A stretch of DNA of 64,000 bases from assembly GCA_013399115.1 (NCBI GenBank), contig VXAA01001429.1:353511-417510 (forward strand), in the 5' to 3' direction. A program made the position numbers and the translations under genes. Of the stretch, positions 61,101-64,000 are shown in pieces. Below the pieces are notes generated by a model. It was not told the origin of the DNA. It did not search any database and worked only from the letters and a program-made list of their open reading frames with translations. This stretch comes from Anseranas semipalmata. Lineage: Eukaryota; Chordata; Aves; Anseriformes; Anseranatidae. How positions within the stretch are numbered: position 1 is the stretch's first letter; each line of letters opens with the position of its first letter.

Positions 61101-64000
61101 ATTAAGGATTGTCTTAAACACAGATGTTGGTGGGGAAACTCCTGTAAAATTACTTAACTTTTCTAGAAACCTCAGTCACTTTATTAGACCTTCCAGACCC
61201 AGTTCAGCAAAGCCCTTGTGCCTGGTTCCCACTGAGTGCAGCCAGGCAGCTCGAGTATGTCAGATAGTAATACAAATACACCTTATATGTCAGTTGTTAA
61301 ACTAGGATGTCATGCAATTCTTTTAACCTGTTTTCTTATAGTTCTTGAAAAACTTTGAATTTCCTGCAGTACGGTTGGCCATTTCAAAAGATTTTCCTTC
61401 AGAAGCTGTCTTTTGTGTTTGTGCAGAGGATTTGATGTAGCTGAACCCAATCCTCTTTACAGGATGTTTTAACTTAAGGTCTTAGGGCTTACTTTTTGTT
61501 AGCTTGCTGCTCAGCTTTTTCCTAAATCCACATCCCCAGTGGGAATGTGTCACCTTATAATATCTGGTCTTCTGCTATTGTGGGAGTTAAAGCCAATTTG
61601 TTTTTGAACAAGAAGAAATTTTTCTATAGAGAAACATCTTTGTATGTGAAGCCAGTTTCCTTTTTAAAGGGAAATAAAAGCCTTGGGAAACATACAAAAT
61701 AATGATGAAAATGCTAACTTGTTAGACCACCATAATCTTCTGCATATTTAAATATCAAAGAAAAGATAAAGACAAGATTAATCATGCAGATGTTACCTAT
61801 AGTAATGCTAGAGTAACACTAGAGTTCAGGAGTAAAATTATCTTCCTCTCACCATTCCTATGCCTAAACCACAGGGGTTTATCACATCAGATCTCAACTA
61901 TTGATGGCTGTAATCCTCAAACACTGCAAAATATCAACTTTCAAAAAAATTTTTTTTTCCTTTTACAATTTCTCTGCAATGTGAGCAATAGTGATTAGTA
62001 GAAGCTGGATTCAAGGTTCAGGATTATTTTATTTGAAGGCGGAGCAATGCACAGCAATAATCTGTATTTAGATATAGAAATTAGATTTGATGAACACACT
62101 GTTGTTACAGTTAAATACCAAAGATGATGGTAAAACTCTACTGTGGTGAATATTTTGGAAATATGTCAGTGAACCTCACAGTCTTAAAATTCCCACAGAA
62201 CTGACCACTAGCTTCCATTTACAAGTTGCTCTGTATTGGTTTCTTAATTTAAAATTACAGATAGAGGATTTAATTCTGAGCTAGTCTGTATTTTAGTGTA
62301 TGCCTTTAATCACGTTATTTGTTGTTATTTTCCTCTGATAGGTTTTTTAACACATTAAGATCTTTTAAATGCATGAACCTGTAGCATTAATGTAAATAAG
62401 GCTGTGAAAAAACAAATGTTAGTTGGTCTCTTTTTGTGAAAAAGCTTGCATAAGTTGCTACATGGGGATTTTCAATGTGAAATACTGAAGAGAACATAAT
62501 GGCTGTGACTGTGAAAGCCAGTCACAGAGATAACAATCAGTTCTTGTCAAACATTTAAGGAGACATGGATGGCTGGTTTCATTACTTGTGCTGTGTATAG
62601 AGGTTAAAATATTTACCTGACCAAATACAATAGAAGTGTTGTGCAAGTGGTAAAAGCTCAGATCTACACATCACAATTCCTGTTGCCTCTGTTGCATGAC
62701 ATGAGACACCAGACAAGTCATTTAACCTCTGAATAGCTCCACCTTTTTGTCCATAAACTTGAATAATATTAATGTACACCTACTCTCAAGGATGCTATGC
62801 TGTTTGTTAATTAAGCAGACCAGCAAGCACTGTGAGATACTGACATGAAAATTGCTGGCCATAAGACTGGAGAGCAGGATGAAATTTTCTGACCGTAGTC
62901 AGAAAATGAACTAGAGTAGACCCTTGATAATATGAATATTAAATAAAAATTCCAACCTGAAATGAAGATTACCTTAGAAATTAGCATATCAAATCATTTT
63001 GTGGCAAAGCTTACCTCTATTGGTGCAACAGTACAGATTTCTAATCCATATTCTATGTAGGAGCTTCTGTATGTAGAGTAAACAGTGATCACACGAGATT
63101 GATGCTGTGGAGCAGGGCCCTAGGGGACAGTTTTGTGAAGGAAATTCTGCTCTCCAACTCTTTCTGGTAAGAATGATTAATTTTGATTTTCAGCCCTTGC
63201 TTAATAGCAAATAGCCAGAGTTCCAAGAAGCTCATCCAAGTATACTCTATCAGTACATATATTATTCCAGGAAAAGTATATGCATTATTGATAAAGTATT
63301 GATAAGATATTGTCATTTTTTATTAGCCTCAGGTAAAATTATAAGATATAATATTGTAAACATAGTATTCAGGCCAAAAACCTCAGATGAAGTAATCAAA
63401 CAAAGTAAGAAAAGAAACAAACAAAAAAGGTAATAAAGAGACACAGAAAAAAAATTGTATTGAAACAGTTCTAATAAATACTACAGTGGTTATAATGGGG
63501 TGTTTAAAGCGTATCAAAATTGGAAAAGACAACAGGAATACAAGATCTTTTTTTCCTATGAAGTGTATCACAAAAAAATATTTTTCATATTCTTCAATTT
63601 CTGTCTTCAGGATTTTTTTTTTTTTTCTTAAAGTAAGCTATTAAGTTGTGAGCTTACTCAGTTCCTTTGGGAATGATCTGCTAGACACTGTGTCACCAAG
63701 ACATTTGGCCAGTGTATATCTAACTTAAGGGACATATCATCCAAGAAGTCAAACATAATCACACGATTACAACCAGCCAAAAAATCTTTCTGAATCTACA
63801 TCAAGATGCTGAGACTAGTCAGGTAAGGTTTTCTGTCATCTGGGATTTAGATACGCGTATTTAGTAGAAGACGTTATTTCTGAAAATTTTCAAAGTGACA
63901 TTTAGTGTTGCTAGGGAAATGGCACTTAGTGTTTGCACCCCAAGGCCAGAAATCAGAAGCTGTATGTTTCAAACCCTTCTTAAAGATAAAAAAAAAAAAA
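58126..64000 (+). other. MTA3 intron after exon k (5' part)
   Basis: This is 5.9 kb of AT-rich DNA. No exon encoding the expected KRAARRP-like C-terminus was found. The window ends in a run of A (63988-64000). No transposon or gene was recognised. Confidence 0.7.

Noticed and set aside
61166..61270. Possible terminal MTA3 exon after a TTCTAG acceptor, with a faint AAR motif
   Set aside because: In the required phase it meets a stop after six codons, and no KRAARRP-like or proline-rich MTA tail follows.

Overview
This window is vertebrate, most likely avian, nuclear DNA. It is an internal slice of one large, intron-rich gene on the + strand. The exons encode a metastasis-associated (MTA) family protein of the NuRD corepressor, and the residues point to MTA3. 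I judge it a bird for three reasons: a CR1 LINE of avian type, few other interspersed repeats, and AT-rich introns of kilobase size. The species cannot be fixed from the sequence. No prokaryotic, viral or multi-gene system is visible, and nearly all short ORFs are chance frames in introns.

Layout: bases 1-2870 are the end of an upstream intron. Eleven MTA3 coding exons follow at 2871-3059, 8387-8461, 13558-13616, 16229-16353, 17646-17797, 18450-18672, 27343-27429, 32389-32535, 44470-44501, 52175-52329 and 58098-58125. All junctions are AG/GT, and the phases join into one open frame of 1,272 bases (424 codons). In order they encode the C-terminal end of ELM2, the SANT domain, the GATA-type zinc finger (CX2CX17CX2C), the basic RBBP4/7-binding-like motif, and a Ser/Lys-rich C-terminal part. 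Two exons are microexons (32 and 28 bases). The first exons (BAH and most of ELM2) and the terminal exon with the stop codon lie outside the window.

Interspersed repeats are mostly CR1 LINE remnants. A young, 5'-truncated, antisense copy lies at about 54959-56395. A very old antisense copy at about 23230-25030 is interrupted by a second, younger CR1 3' end at about 23905-24535. A short sense-strand CR1 3' terminus lies at about 40936-41020. Simple repeats, poly-A/T tracts and three N gaps account for most other structure.

The points most worth a second look are these. The 32-base microexon works as a frame switch: skipping it brings a stop into frame after nine new residues. A strong 13-bp perfect palindrome with an outer 5-bp stem lies at 48155-48201. 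A short CpG-dense patch sits in intron 7. A TTA microsatellite forms part of the splice acceptor of the RBBP-binding exon. A probable assembly artefact surrounds the 41-N gap. I see no undescribed biological system here.
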